In this document: in pieces, positions 9,319 to 17,385 of the stretch
Numbering within the stretch: position 1 is the first letter of the stretch
Layout of the letters: each line of letters starts with the position of its first letter
NCBI RefSeq assembly: GCF_900110115.1
Contig: NZ_FOCM01000001.1
Location: 372,001-436,000 of the forward strand
DNA length: 64,000 nt
Reading direction: 5' to 3'
Source of the DNA: Palleronia pelagia
GTDB taxonomy: Bacteria > Pseudomonadota > Alphaproteobacteria > Rhodobacterales > Rhodobacteraceae
Notes under the pieces: generated by a model
The model's database searches: none
Told to the model about the DNA's origin: nothing
What the model saw: the letters and a program-made list of their open reading frames with translations, nothing else
Position numbers and translations under genes: made by a program

Positions 9319-9933
9319 ATGACCATCACCCTGCATTCGCTGCAATATTCGCGGGCCGTCCGCATAGCCTGGCTGATGGAGGAACTGTCGGTCCCCTACA
9401 AGATCGTGCGCTACGAGCGGACCGACGCCTACCAGGCGCCGCCGGGCCTGCGGCAAATCCACCCGTTGGGCAAGGCGCCGGTGATCGTGGACGGCGACCT
9501 CGTGCTGGGCGAGTCGGCCGCGATCCTGCGCCATGTCCAGCGACGCCACGGCGACGGCCGTTTCGTGCCCGAAGGTGACCGGGATGCCTGGGCGCGCCAC
9601 GACGAGTGGCTGGACTACGTCGAAGGGACCCTCATGCGCCCGATCAGCGCCGCCTTTTGGGCGCGGCGCAACGACAGCGAGATCGACGCCAAGTCGCAAG
9701 GCCAGCTCGACCTGCATATGGGGCATTTGAACCGCCATCTTGGACAACGCACGTACCTGATGGGCGACGCTCTGACGCTGGCGGATATGCAGATGCTCTA
9801 TGCGCTGGCCATGGCACGGTATGCCGGCGTCTTGGGGGACGGGGCCGCGGCCGGGTATCTCGACCGGTTACTTGTGCTTCCGGCCGTCGAACGTGCCATC
9901 GCGGCCACGGGACCGATCATGCCGGGCGGTTAA
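9319..9933 (+). CDS. glutathione S-transferase family protein
   Basis: 204 residues: thioredoxin-like N-terminal domain (residues 1-80, with HPLGKAPVIVDGDLVLGESAAI, the glutathione gamma-Glu site pattern xES) and an all-helical C-terminal domain ending in TLADMQMLYALAMARY. The catalytic position near residue 10 reads LQYSRAVRIAW, so a Tyr/Ser type chemistry is likely. A purine-rich AGGA lies before the ATG. Substrate unknown. It converges with the alanine symporter gene ending at 9995. Confidence 0.88.
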   Translation: MTITLHSLQYSRAVRIAWLMEELSVPYKIVRYERTDAYQAPPGLRQIHPLGKAPVIVDGDLVLGESAAILRHVQRRHGDGRFVPEGDRDAWARHDEWLDYVEGTLMRPISAAFWARRNDSEIDAKSQGQLDLHMGHLNRHLGQRTYLMGDALTLADMQMLYALAMARYAGVLGDGAAAGYLDRLLVLPAVERAIAATGPIMPGG

Positions 9934-9994
9934 TCGAGGGAGAGCGGGCGAAGCTGTCATGCCAGCTCCGCCCGTTCCGGGAGGCGCCTTAGCC

Positions 9995-11449
9995 TTAGCT
10001 GCTCGAGCCGCCTTTAAGCTCCGCCTCGACATCGCGGTTCCAGATCGTCGCGTCGACGGTGTCGCCCAGTTCGGGGTATTCCTTGATCTGGAAAATCGGC
10101 TCCTTGCCCGCGCGACGCTGGGCGAAATAGTCCTTGGTCAGCTTTGCCACCGTCTTCGACAGGATCAGGATCGCGACCAGGTTCACCGTCGCCATCAGCG
10201 CCATGGAGGCGTCGGCGAAGTTGAACACGGTCGTCACCGCCTGCATCGATCCCCAGACCACCATGGCGATGGCCAGGCATTTCAGGATCAGAAGGGGCAC
10301 GCGGGTGCCGAGGCCGAGGAATTCCATCGCGTTCTCGGCGTAGGAATAATTGCCGATGATCGAGGTGAACGCGAAGAAGAGGATCGCGATCGAGATGAAG
10401 ATCGGCCCCAGCGCGCCGATATGTTCTTCCAGCGCGATCTGCGTCAGCGCCATGCCGGTGGCCGCGCCTTCCGAGTAGTCGACGACGCCCGACAGCAGGA
10501 TCATCAGCGCGGTGGCTGTGCAGATCACCAGCGTGTCGATGAAGACGCCCAGGCCCTGGACCAGCCCCTGGCTCGACGGGTGGTGCGGTTGCGGCACGGC
10601 CACGGCTGCGATGTTCGGGGCCGAGCCCATGCCGGCCTCGTTCGAGAACAGGCCCCGCTTCACCCCGTTCAGCAGCGCCGCCATGAACCCGCCGGTGAAG
10701 CCGCCCGCCGCGGCTTCGAACCCGAATGCGGATTTCACGATCAGCGCCAGCATGGCGGGCACTTCGGCGATGTTGATGAACACGATGATGAGCGCGACCA
10801 CGATGTAGATGCCGGCCATGGCGGGAATGATCCGTTCGGCCACGCGGGCGATGGTGCGGATGCCGCCGAAGATGACCACCCCCGCCAGCGCCGCGATCAC
10901 CAGTCCGGTGATCAGTTTCGGGATGGCGAAGGCCTCTTCCATCGCGACCGAGATCGAGTTGGCCTGCACCGCCGAAAAGATCAGCCCGAAGCTGACGATC
11001 AGGCAGATGGAGAACACGTATCCCATGGCGTTCGACCCGATGCCCTTGGCCATGTAGAAAGCGGGGCCGCCGCGATATTGCTCGTCCGCGTTGCGGACCT
11101 TGTAGAGCTGGGCAAGCGTCGACTCGGCATAGGCTGTCGCCATGCCCACGAGGGCCACCATCCACATCCAGAAGATCGCGCCCGGTCCGCCCAGGTAGAT
11201 GGCGACCGCGACACCGGCCAGGTTGCCGGTTCCCACGCGCGAGGCCAGCGAGACCGTCAGCGCTTGGAAGGGCGAAATGCCGTCATCCGAGGTTTCGCGC
11301 GACTTGGTGATGACCCGGAAGAACTCGGCGAAGTGACGGAACTGCAGAAATCCCGTGCGCCACGTGAAATACAGCCCCACGGCCAACAAGCCGTAGACCA
11401 GCACGTAGCCCCACAGCACGGTGTTCAGGAAATCAACGATTGCCGTCAT
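9995..11449 (-). CDS. sodium:alanine symporter family protein (AGCS)
   Basis: 484 residues, about eleven membrane helices, AGCS family that co-transports alanine or glycine with Na+. Family signatures are visible: FRVITKSRETSDDGISPFQAL, SRVGTGNLAGVAVAIYLGGPGAIFW, FSNEAGMGSAPNIAA, and the C-terminal SKTVAKLTKDYF. N-terminus MTAIVDFLNTVLWGYVLVYG. Single gene, divergent from ndk across 174 bases. Substrate assignment is by family only. Confidence 0.9.
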   Translation of the reverse strand: MTAIVDFLNTVLWGYVLVYGLLAVGLYFTWRTGFLQFRHFAEFFRVITKSRETSDDGISPFQALTVSLASRVGTGNLAGVAVAIYLGGPGAIFWMWMVALVGMATAYAESTLAQLYKVRNADEQYRGGPAFYMAKGIGSNAMGYVFSICLIVSFGLIFSAVQANSISVAMEEAFAIPKLITGLVIAALAGVVIFGGIRTIARVAERIIPAMAGIYIVVALIIVFINIAEVPAMLALIVKSAFGFEAAAGGFTGGFMAALLNGVKRGLFSNEAGMGSAPNIAAVAVPQPHHPSSQGLVQGLGVFIDTLVICTATALMILLSGVVDYSEGAATGMALTQIALEEHIGALGPIFISIAILFFAFTSIIGNYSYAENAMEFLGLGTRVPLLILKCLAIAMVVWGSMQAVTTVFNFADASMALMATVNLVAILILSKTVAKLTKDYFAQRRAGKEPIFQIKEYPELGDTVDATIWNRDVEAELKGGSSS

Positions 11450-11623
11450 GTCTCACCATTCCAATTCAATTTTAATCAACTCGAAGTGGAAGCGGACCGC
11501 AGCATGCTCCCCCAGTCAAGGCTAGTCCGGTGAATGGGTTTTCAACGCTTGGGGTGCATGGTATCGGAACGCGCAATATTCGGGCGGGCATTGGGCCTGC
11601 CCACGCTGAAAAATGAGGCACCC

Positions 11624-12046
11624 ATGGCCACCGAACGCACGCTGTCGATCATCAAGCCCGACGCGACCCGCCGCAACCTGACCGGCAAGATTAACGCGAA
11701 ATTCGAGGATGCGGGCCTGCGCATCATCGCGCAGAAGCGGATCCAGCTGACCAAGGCCCAGGCGGGCGAATTCTACAAGGTTCACGCCGAACGGCCCTTC
11801 TTCGACGAACTGACCACGTTCATGGCGTCCGAGCCGGTCGTCGTGCAGGTGCTGGAAGGCGAAAGCGCCATCGCGAAGAACCGCGAAGTGATGGGCGCCA
11901 CCAACCCCGCCGAGGCCGATGCCGGCACCATCCGCGCCGAGTTCGCCGAGTCGGTCGGCGAGAACTCGGTTCACGGGTCGGACGCGCCCGAGACCGCCAA
12001 GGAAGAAATCTCGTTCTTCTTCTCCGGCCTCGAGCTGGTGGGCTAA
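11624..12046 (+). CDS. ndk: nucleoside-diphosphate kinase
   Basis: Transfers the gamma phosphate from ATP to NDPs through a phosphohistidine. 140 residues, the normal length. The active-site loop is [12 protein letters not shown] with the catalytic His (~117). [13 protein letters not shown] near the N-terminus and the C-terminal EEISFFF are conserved. Monocistronic. Its last four bases overlap the 3' end of the opposing DUF4112 gene, and an intrinsic terminator hairpin lies 38 bases downstream inside that gene. Confidence 0.97.
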   Translation: MATERTLSIIKPDATRRNLTGKINAKFEDAGLRIIAQKRIQLTKAQAGEFYKVHAERPFFDELTTFMASEPVVVQVLEGESAIAKNREVMGATNPAEADAGTIRAEFAESVGENSVHGSDAPETAKEEISFFFSGLELVG

Positions 12047-12477
12047 GCCCCGCCGCCCAATCCCGGGTGATGCGAAGACAGATGGCCCTCGCCCTTGGCG
12101 GGGGCCTTTTGCGTCGGGGTGGCGGTCGCCGCGCGACGTTCGAGATCCTCGCGCAGGATCGCGACGTTACGACGGTTCGCCTTGAAGCCGGCATCGAACA
12201 GGTCACCGAGGATCGGGACCGACCCGACGGCGAAGTCCACTGCGCAGTTGACGCCTTGGCGGACCAGCTTGTGGCGCGGCAGACCCATCCGGTGACTTTC
12301 CAGCACGATGTAAGCTGCGGGGGTCAGCGCCAGCGCATCGCCCACGCCGGGGACGAGGCCCAGCAGCGTATCCCAGCCGATGCGATACCGCGTGCCGGGG
12401 ATGCCGAAGGCCGTGTCCATGCGCGCGGCAAGGCGTTCGAGGCGGGCGAGACGGTCGAAATCGGGCAGTGTGTTCAT
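12043..12477 (-). CDS. DUF4112 domain-containing protein
   Basis: 144 residues. The conserved DUF4112 core is clear: [21 protein letters not shown], then a hydrophobic stretch, [27 protein letters not shown] and [12 protein letters not shown]. Likely a small membrane-associated protein; the function of the family is unknown. The C-terminal tail is low complexity and overlaps the ndk stop codon region on the other strand. It follows the TfoX-like gene by 21 bases on the same strand. Confidence 0.85.
   Translation of the reverse strand: MNTLPDFDRLARLERLAARMDTAFGIPGTRYRIGWDTLLGLVPGVGDALALTPAAYIVLESHRMGLPRHKLVRQGVNCAVDFAVGSVPILGDLFDAGFKANRRNVAILREDLERRAATATPTQKAPAKGEGHLSSHHPGLGGGA
12084..12110 (+). 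terminator. ndk intrinsic terminator
   Basis: Nine-pair stem (12084-12092 with 12098-12106, one G-U), five-base loop, then TTTT. It sits 38 bases past the ndk stop and inside the opposing DUF4112 coding region. Confidence 0.7.
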
Positions 12478-12498
12478 GCGATCCCAACCCGCGCCGGG

Positions 12499-12837
12499 TC
12501 AGCCGGTTCCGCGTGGGTCGCGCACACCGATTCTGTCCAGGAACGCCTCGAGCTCGGAGCGCGGCGGCGGTGCGGCAGACGCCTTGATCCGGTCGAACCG
12601 CAGTCTCAGCGTGGCCTTCTCTTCTTTCGTGCAATCGTTCCAGGGACGGCCCTGCAGCGCCATCTCGATCACGTAGAAGGGGATGAAATGCGGGCGTTCG
12701 CCGCTGGCCAGCAGCCGGGCATAGGCCGCGTCGGTGCCCAGGTCGCGCAGAGCCTCGGCGCTGTCGATGCCCGCGCGGGCAAAGGCCGTCTCCATGGCGG
12801 GGCCCATGTTGCGCAAGGTCGAGATCGGCGTGCCCAT
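12499..12837 (-). CDS. TfoX C-terminal domain protein
   Basis: 112 residues from the ATG at 12837 (a 27-base longer reading exists). Residues ~1-80 match the TfoX/Sxy C-terminal helix-hairpin domain: ISTLRNMGPAMETAFARAGI, DSAEALRDLGTDAAYARLL, and FIPFYVIEMALQGRPWND. There is no N-terminal TfoX domain, so this is the stand-alone form common in alphaproteobacteria. Its role is not established; the domain resembles helix-hairpin-helix DNA-binding folds. Same strand and probably same transcript as DUF4112 downstream. Confidence 0.8.
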   Translation of the reverse strand: MGTPISTLRNMGPAMETAFARAGIDSAEALRDLGTDAAYARLLASGERPHFIPFYVIEMALQGRPWNDCTKEEKATLRLRFDRIKASAAPPPRSELEAFLDRIGVRDPRGTG

Positions 12838-12889
12838 GACCGATGCTGACCCCGTGCCGCCCATCGGGTCAAGCGGGACCGCGTGCGGC

Positions 12890-12994
12890 CTAGATCTGTG
12901 CCCAGTCCTTGAAAGTGCCGGGCTTCGGCTTCTGGCCGTTGTCGGGTTTCTTCACCGGCTGCGGGGCCGGTTTTTCGTCTGCGTGACGGATCAT
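12890..12994 (-). CDS. small Pro/Lys-rich protein, 34 residues
   Basis: A 34-codon frame opening MIRHADEKPAPQPVKKPDN and closing GTFKDWAQI, then TAG. The ATG is preceded by AAGAAGGAG at seven-base spacing, the best Shine-Dalgarno in this neighbourhood, which is the main reason to call it. The composition is hydrophilic and disordered, with a short C-terminal amphipathic piece. It lies between the histidine kinase stop and the TfoX-like gene on the same strand. I do not recognise a family. Confidence 0.5.
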   Translation of the reverse strand: MIRHADEKPAPQPVKKPDNGQKPKPGTFKDWAQI

Positions 12995-13093
12995 CGGATC
13001 GCTCCTTCTTCTGGATGCGATCCGAACGCTGCGGGCGGATTGCGGCGATTCGCGGGCCATTCGGCGCCTCCGAACGCTATTGTGCTGACGATG

Positions 13094-15313
13094 TCACCGA
13101 TCTGCCGCAGGGCCCTCGTCGTCGATCAGCGCGATTAGGCTTGCGGCCTCCAGCGGCTTTGGCACCAGGTCCACGCCCGCGCGGCGGCATTTCTCGGCCA
13201 GCGCCCGGTCGCGGTTGGCCGTGATGATGCGCGCGGGGAGGGCGCCGAACTGGGCGCGCAGCCGCTCGTAGAGGTCGAGCCCCGTCATCCCGTCGCCTAG
13301 TTGGTGGTCCAGCAGCAGGCGGTCGGGGGCGATGTCGATCTCGTCCAGCAAGGCCAACGCCTGCTCGGCGGTGTGGGCGTGGACCACGTGGGATCCCCAT
13401 TCCTCGATCGTGAGGCTCAGCGCGCTGGCCAGTTCCTCGTCGTTCTCGACCAGCAGCACCACCAGCCCCTCCGCGCGCGGCCGCGCCTCGCGCCCCGAAC
13501 TGCGCCGCGGGGTCGGGCCGCGCTGCGCCAGACTGCTGCGGGTGACGGTGACGGCAAAGCACGATCCGCGCCCTCGCTCGGATCGCAGGGTCAGGTCGTG
13601 GCCCAGTGATGCACAGGCCAGGTCGACGATGGCGAGCCCAAGGCCCAGCCCCTTCGAGCCGGACATGTAGGGGCCCAACTGCTTGAATTCCTGGAAGATC
13701 GTCTTCTGGTCCTCGGGCGCGATGCCGGGGCCGGTGTCCCAGACCTCGACCCGCGCCGCGTCGCCCCGCCGCCGGACACCGACCACGACGCGGCCGGCGT
13801 CGGTATACCGGATCGCGTTGATCACCAGGTTCTGCAGGATCCGGCGCAGGAACACCGGGTCGGACCGCACGATGTGGTCGGTGTCCCGGATGTGCAGCGA
13901 CAGCCCCTCGGCCTCGGCCATGGGGGTGAGTTCGGTCCGGAGCGACGACAGGATCTCGTTCAGCGGCACGTCCTGCACGTTCATGATCGCCTGGCCAGAA
14001 TCGAGCTTCGAGATATCCAGAAGCGCCTCGATGATGTGCTCGACCGAGGCCAGGGCCGACACGGCCTTGTCGGCGGTGGCACGCGACAGGTCGTCGGTCG
14101 CCCGGTCCGACAGGAAGGACACGAACAGCTTGGCGGCCGACAGCGGTTGCAGCAGGTCGTGGCTGGCGGCGGCCACGAAGCGGGTCTTGGACGCGTTGGC
14201 GCGCCGCGCCTCGTCCAGGGCATGGCCCAGCTTCTCGGTCCGGTCGGCGACGCGGGCTTCCAGCGTCTCGTTCATCTCGCGCAGGGCGCGCGCGGCCTCG
14301 CGTTCGGTGGTGACGTCAGTGAAGCTGATGACGAAGCCCCGGTCGGGCATTTCTTGGGCGAATACGCTCAGGATCTGGGCGGGCCTGCGGGTCACCTCGA
14401 AGGTGATCGGGCGACGCGCCCGGCGCCTGTGGGCCCAGGCCAGCAGGTGGTCGCGGGTGAAGTGCTCGGAAAAGGTGATCTCGTCGTTCAGCCGCGCGAT
14501 AAGCGCATCGAAGGTGATGCCCACGAGTTGCCCGTGGATCGGGCGGTCCAGCAACGCCTCCATCCCCGTGTTCCAGCCCGCCAGCCGCAAATCGTTGTCA
14601 AAGATGCAGACGCCCTGGTTCAGATGATCGAGCGTGGCGCGCACCATCTGCGCCTGCCGGTCCATCAGTCGGTCGCGTTTCTCCCGCTCGGCGCGGATGA
14701 TGTCGCTCACGTCGGTCTGCAGGATCACGGTGCCGCCGGTCGCGGTCCGGTGTTCGCCCACCTGCAGCCAGCGGTCGCGCGTCAGGCGGACGTTGAAGAT
14801 CACCCGGTCGTCCTTGTGGCGCTGCATCCGGCGATCGCGCCACTCGCCCTTGGTGACCCCGTCGGGCAACGCCAGGTAGATCGACTGGCTGATCAGCTCG
14901 ACGTAGTGATGGAAGGACAGTCCCGGTTCGATATCGGGCACGACGTCCGCCAGGTCGCGGCAGAAGCGCGAGTTCGACATGACCAGCCGGTCGTCCTCGT
15001 CGAACAGGGCGAACCCCTCGTTGATCGATTCCACCGCCTCGGCCAGGTTGGCGCGCGCGGCCTCGGCGGCGCGGTTGGCGGCGCCCAGCCGTTCGTTGGT
15101 CTTGTGCAGAAGCTCCAGCGCGCGTTCCAGGTCCACGGTGCGCTGGCGCACCTCGCCCTCGAGGATGGCCGCGCGCTCGAACTGGGCGTAGGCGAGGCCC
15201 GATGGATCGCTGCTCTGCTCGATCTTCGCCATCAGCGCCTCGGAAATGGCGATGAGGCGGGCGTTCTGATCTTCGAGGCTGTCGGTGGGGTCGATCAGTT
15301 GGCTGGCGGTCAT
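13094..15313 (-). CDS. PAS-PAS hybrid sensor histidine kinase with C-terminal receiver
   Basis: 739 residues, no membrane helices, so a cytoplasmic sensor. In order: N-terminal coiled coil (~10-95), PAS-7-like domain (~95-205, INEGFALFDEDDRL), second PAS (~225-335, LNQGVCIFDNDLRL), coiled linker, HisKA with phospho-acceptor H385 in AAASHDLLQP, HATPase with N box (NLVINAIRY ~495), DTGPG (526-530) and KGLGLGLA (~554), then a receiver domain (~617-735) with phospho-acceptor D669 and K719. Its start overlaps the FIST gene stop by four bases and the LuxR regulator lies upstream, so the three form one signalling operon. The arrangement recalls the FlhS/RfdS-type kinases near methanol and formaldehyde oxidation genes. 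Confidence 0.92.
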   Translation of the reverse strand: MTASQLIDPTDSLEDQNARLIAISEALMAKIEQSSDPSGLAYAQFERAAILEGEVRQRTVDLERALELLHKTNERLGAANRAAEAARANLAEAVESINEGFALFDEDDRLVMSNSRFCRDLADVVPDIEPGLSFHHYVELISQSIYLALPDGVTKGEWRDRRMQRHKDDRVIFNVRLTRDRWLQVGEHRTATGGTVILQTDVSDIIRAEREKRDRLMDRQAQMVRATLDHLNQGVCIFDNDLRLAGWNTGMEALLDRPIHGQLVGITFDALIARLNDEITFSEHFTRDHLLAWAHRRRARRPITFEVTRRPAQILSVFAQEMPDRGFVISFTDVTTEREAARALREMNETLEARVADRTEKLGHALDEARRANASKTRFVAAASHDLLQPLSAAKLFVSFLSDRATDDLSRATADKAVSALASVEHIIEALLDISKLDSGQAIMNVQDVPLNEILSSLRTELTPMAEAEGLSLHIRDTDHIVRSDPVFLRRILQNLVINAIRYTDAGRVVVGVRRRGDAARVEVWDTGPGIAPEDQKTIFQEFKQLGPYMSGSKGLGLGLAIVDLACASLGHDLTLRSERGRGSCFAVTVTRSSLAQRGPTPRRSSGREARPRAEGLVVLLVENDEELASALSLTIEEWGSHVVHAHTAEQALALLDEIDIAPDRLLLDHQLGDGMTGLDLYERLRAQFGALPARIITANRDRALAEKCRRAGVDLVPKPLEAASLIALIDDEGPAADR

Positions 15314-16479
15314 GGGCGGGTCCGGGGCGGCGACAGGGCGACGCCGGTCATCGTCTGGTTCACGTGCATCGGGCCAATCTGTTCGCCGTAGGTGGAAAAG
15401 CCCACCACGTTGTTCCGCGACAGGACGTCCGACACCGCGCGTGCGCTCTGGCCCTGCTCGGCGGCGATGCGGCGCAGGATGCAGTCGCAAGCCAGGATGT
15501 CTGTGGGGCCGCGGTCGCGCGCGATCTCGTACAGCGCGCGATCCAGGTGGCTCGAAAGGTCGTCGGCCCGCGCCACGCGCAAAACCATCCCGGTTTCGAT
15601 CGCCGAGAAGAACACGAGCTCGCCCCGGTCGTTCACCCGCTGGATGGCGCGGACATGGTGTTGGTCGCCCAGCCGCACCACCACCGGGTGCGCGGCGAAG
15701 GTGAATTCGTTCAGCTGCTCGGGGTCCTTGCCGATCAGCCGCGCGTATTCGCGCGCGGCGGGCGCGCCGTTGATATGCGTGACCAGCCGCCGCTCGGGCA
15801 CCGCCCCGGTCACCACCAGCCGGGTCTCGGTCGGGTGCAGGTTGTTCAGACTGAAGACATGCGTCTCGCAATCGGTCGCCACCAGAGACAGGATCGCCGC
15901 GTTTTCCAGCACATCGCCGTTGAGACCCAGCCGGGTCTTGCGGAACGACTGCCCGTCGCCCGCCGACCCGCCGAACAGGGGCAGGGCGCCCATCCCGGGC
16001 GCGATGGCCGAAAGCAGCCGGTCTTCCTGCAACGACAGCCCGTCGACCAGCAGGAAGCCGAACCCGCCGGGCATCTCGGGCACATCCGCGCCGAGCTGCA
16101 TGCGTGCCTGCACGATCCGGTCCGACAGGTAGGTGCCGTCCAGATCGGTCAGCGGCGCGATGACGAACGGCGTCACGCGGAAGCGGGCGCGCGGCAGGGC
16201 GGTCGCCAGCACCGCATCCTCGCAATAGCCGTCGGGGCCGATCTCGCCCGCGGTCGTCACGAGGATGGTATTGCTGTTGGGAAACCTCTCGGCGGCCTGC
16301 CGCGTCAGCGTGTCGAAGTCGCTTGCGGGCGAGGCGAACAGGTACAGCGTGTCGATGTCCTGGTCCGAAAGCTGCTGCCCGACCTGGTCCACGACATCCG
16401 GCGCCCGCGCGGGCACCGCGCAGGACGGGATCAGCCGCTGGGGCGCGCCGTCGCGCTGGATCGAAGCCGTCGCGTCGAT
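15310..16479 (-). CDS. FIST domain sensory protein
   Basis: FIST_N plus FIST_C protein, a predicted small-ligand sensor that partners signalling proteins. Features: LYLFASPASDFDTLTRQAAERF and TTAGEIGPDGY (FIST_N), GGSAGDGQSFRKTR at mid-protein, and a C-terminal domain with CDCILRR and GFSTYGEQIG. The stop overlaps the kinase ATG by four bases. The start is unusual: GGAGG at 16487-16491 sits seven bases before an ATC codon at 16479, and no ATG or GTG lies at that spot. The nearest in-frame GTG is at 16416 (368 residues). An upstream ATG lies inside the response regulator gene and gives an unlikely N-terminus. I give 16479 as the best boundary. Confidence 0.8.
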   Translation of the reverse strand: MDATASIQRDGAPQRLIPSCAVPARAPDVVDQVGQQLSDQDIDTLYLFASPASDFDTLTRQAAERFPNSNTILVTTAGEIGPDGYCEDAVLATALPRARFRVTPFVIAPLTDLDGTYLSDRIVQARMQLGADVPEMPGGFGFLLVDGLSLQEDRLLSAIAPGMGALPLFGGSAGDGQSFRKTRLGLNGDVLENAAILSLVATDCETHVFSLNNLHPTETRLVVTGAVPERRLVTHINGAPAAREYARLIGKDPEQLNEFTFAAHPVVVRLGDQHHVRAIQRVNDRGELVFFSAIETGMVLRVARADDLSSHLDRALYEIARDRGPTDILACDCILRRIAAEQGQSARAVSDVLSRNNVVGFSTYGEQIGPMHVNQTMTGVALSPPRTRP

Positions 16480-16507
16480 GTGTCGTCCTCCCGCGCGAAA
16501 GGGTGGA

Positions 16508-17218
16508 TCAGCCGTCCGCGTTTGGCAAGATCGAGGCGAACTTGGCCTGCTGCGCCACCAGCACGGCCTGGGTGCGGCTCTGCACGCCAAGCTTGCGCAT
16601 GATCGCCGTGACGTGGGCCTTCACCGTGGTCTCGGCGATGGACAGGTCATAGGCGATCTGCTTGTTCAGCTTGCCGTCGCAGATCAGCTCGAGGATGCGG
16701 GCCTGCTGCGCGGTCAGCGAGCCCAGGCGCGTCACCGCGTCGGCGCGCCCCTCGGGCTGGGGGCAGGCGACGAAATGGTCGGGCAGGTAGGTCCGGCCCT
16801 CGGCGATGGCATCCAGCGCGTTGCGGAATTCCACGTGGGGCGAATGCTTGGGCACGTAGCCCGCCGCGCCGGCCTGGACGGCGGCCGAGATGATGGCGTT
16901 TTCCGTCATCGAGGACACCACGATCACCGGCGTGCCGGGCGCGCTGTTGCGGATGCGGATCAGGCCGTCCATGCCGGTCACGTCCGGCAGGTTCAGGTCC
17001 AGCACGACGAGGTCGGGCGCCCCGTCCTCGGCGATGATCTCCAGCCCCGATTTCAGGCTCTCGGTGGTCGCCACCGCCTTGAACAACGCGACGTTGCGCA
17101 AGGTCAGCTCGAGCGCGTCGCAAAACAGCGGGTGGTCGTCGATGACCAGCGCCCAGCCCGACGCGTCCATCCGCGGGGCGGTCTCGTCGGATCGGGTGTG
17201 GTGGGATGGTGCTTGCAT
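16508..17218 (-). CDS. LuxR/NarL-type response regulator
   Basis: 236 residues: receiver domain (~20-140) with acidic pocket D27-D28, phospho-acceptor D74 (VVLDLNLPDV) and conserved Lys in AGYVPKHSP. The C-terminal HTH_LuxR (~168-225) reads LTAQQARILELICDGKLNKQIAYDL. Start at 17218; a second ATG at 17170 (MDASGWALVIDDHP) would remove a non-conserved leader. First gene of the RR-FIST-kinase operon, 167 bases from the PQQ dehydrogenase stop on the same strand. By analogy with FlhR-type regulators it probably controls the neighbouring oxidation genes (inference). Confidence 0.9.
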   Translation of the reverse strand: MQAPSHHTRSDETAPRMDASGWALVIDDHPLFCDALELTLRNVALFKAVATTESLKSGLEIIAEDGAPDLVVLDLNLPDVTGMDGLIRIRNSAPGTPVIVVSSMTENAIISAAVQAGAAGYVPKHSPHVEFRNALDAIAEGRTYLPDHFVACPQPEGRADAVTRLGSLTAQQARILELICDGKLNKQIAYDLSIAETTVKAHVTAIMRKLGVQSRTQAVLVAQQAKFASILPNADG

Positions 17219-17312
17219 GATTTCACGCTAGGCCGGCTTCGCGCCGGATGCACCTGTCAAAAGGTCGATAGGGCGATCTCGGCACCGCCGCGCGCACGCC
17301 GTGCGAAAAGGA

Positions 17313-17346
17313 AAGGGGCGATGCGTTCCGCGACGCACCGCCCCTT
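17313..17346 (-). terminator. terminator downstream of PQQ dehydrogenase
   Basis: On the minus strand an eight-pair outer stem (17313-17320 with 17339-17346) continues into a five-pair inner stem, followed by TTTCCTTTT. A second GC-rich hairpin (17359-17376) lies between it and the stop at 17386. It separates the dehydrogenase from the regulator operon. Confidence 0.7.
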
Positions 17347-17385
17347 GGGATCGTTGGACCGGGCCTTGCGGCCCGGCCGCTTGTC

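Noticed and set aside
16480-16590. N-terminal extension of the FIST protein to an ATG at 16590
   Set aside because: It lies inside the response regulator coding sequence and encodes an Arg/Cys/Trp-rich stretch unlike any FIST N-terminus.
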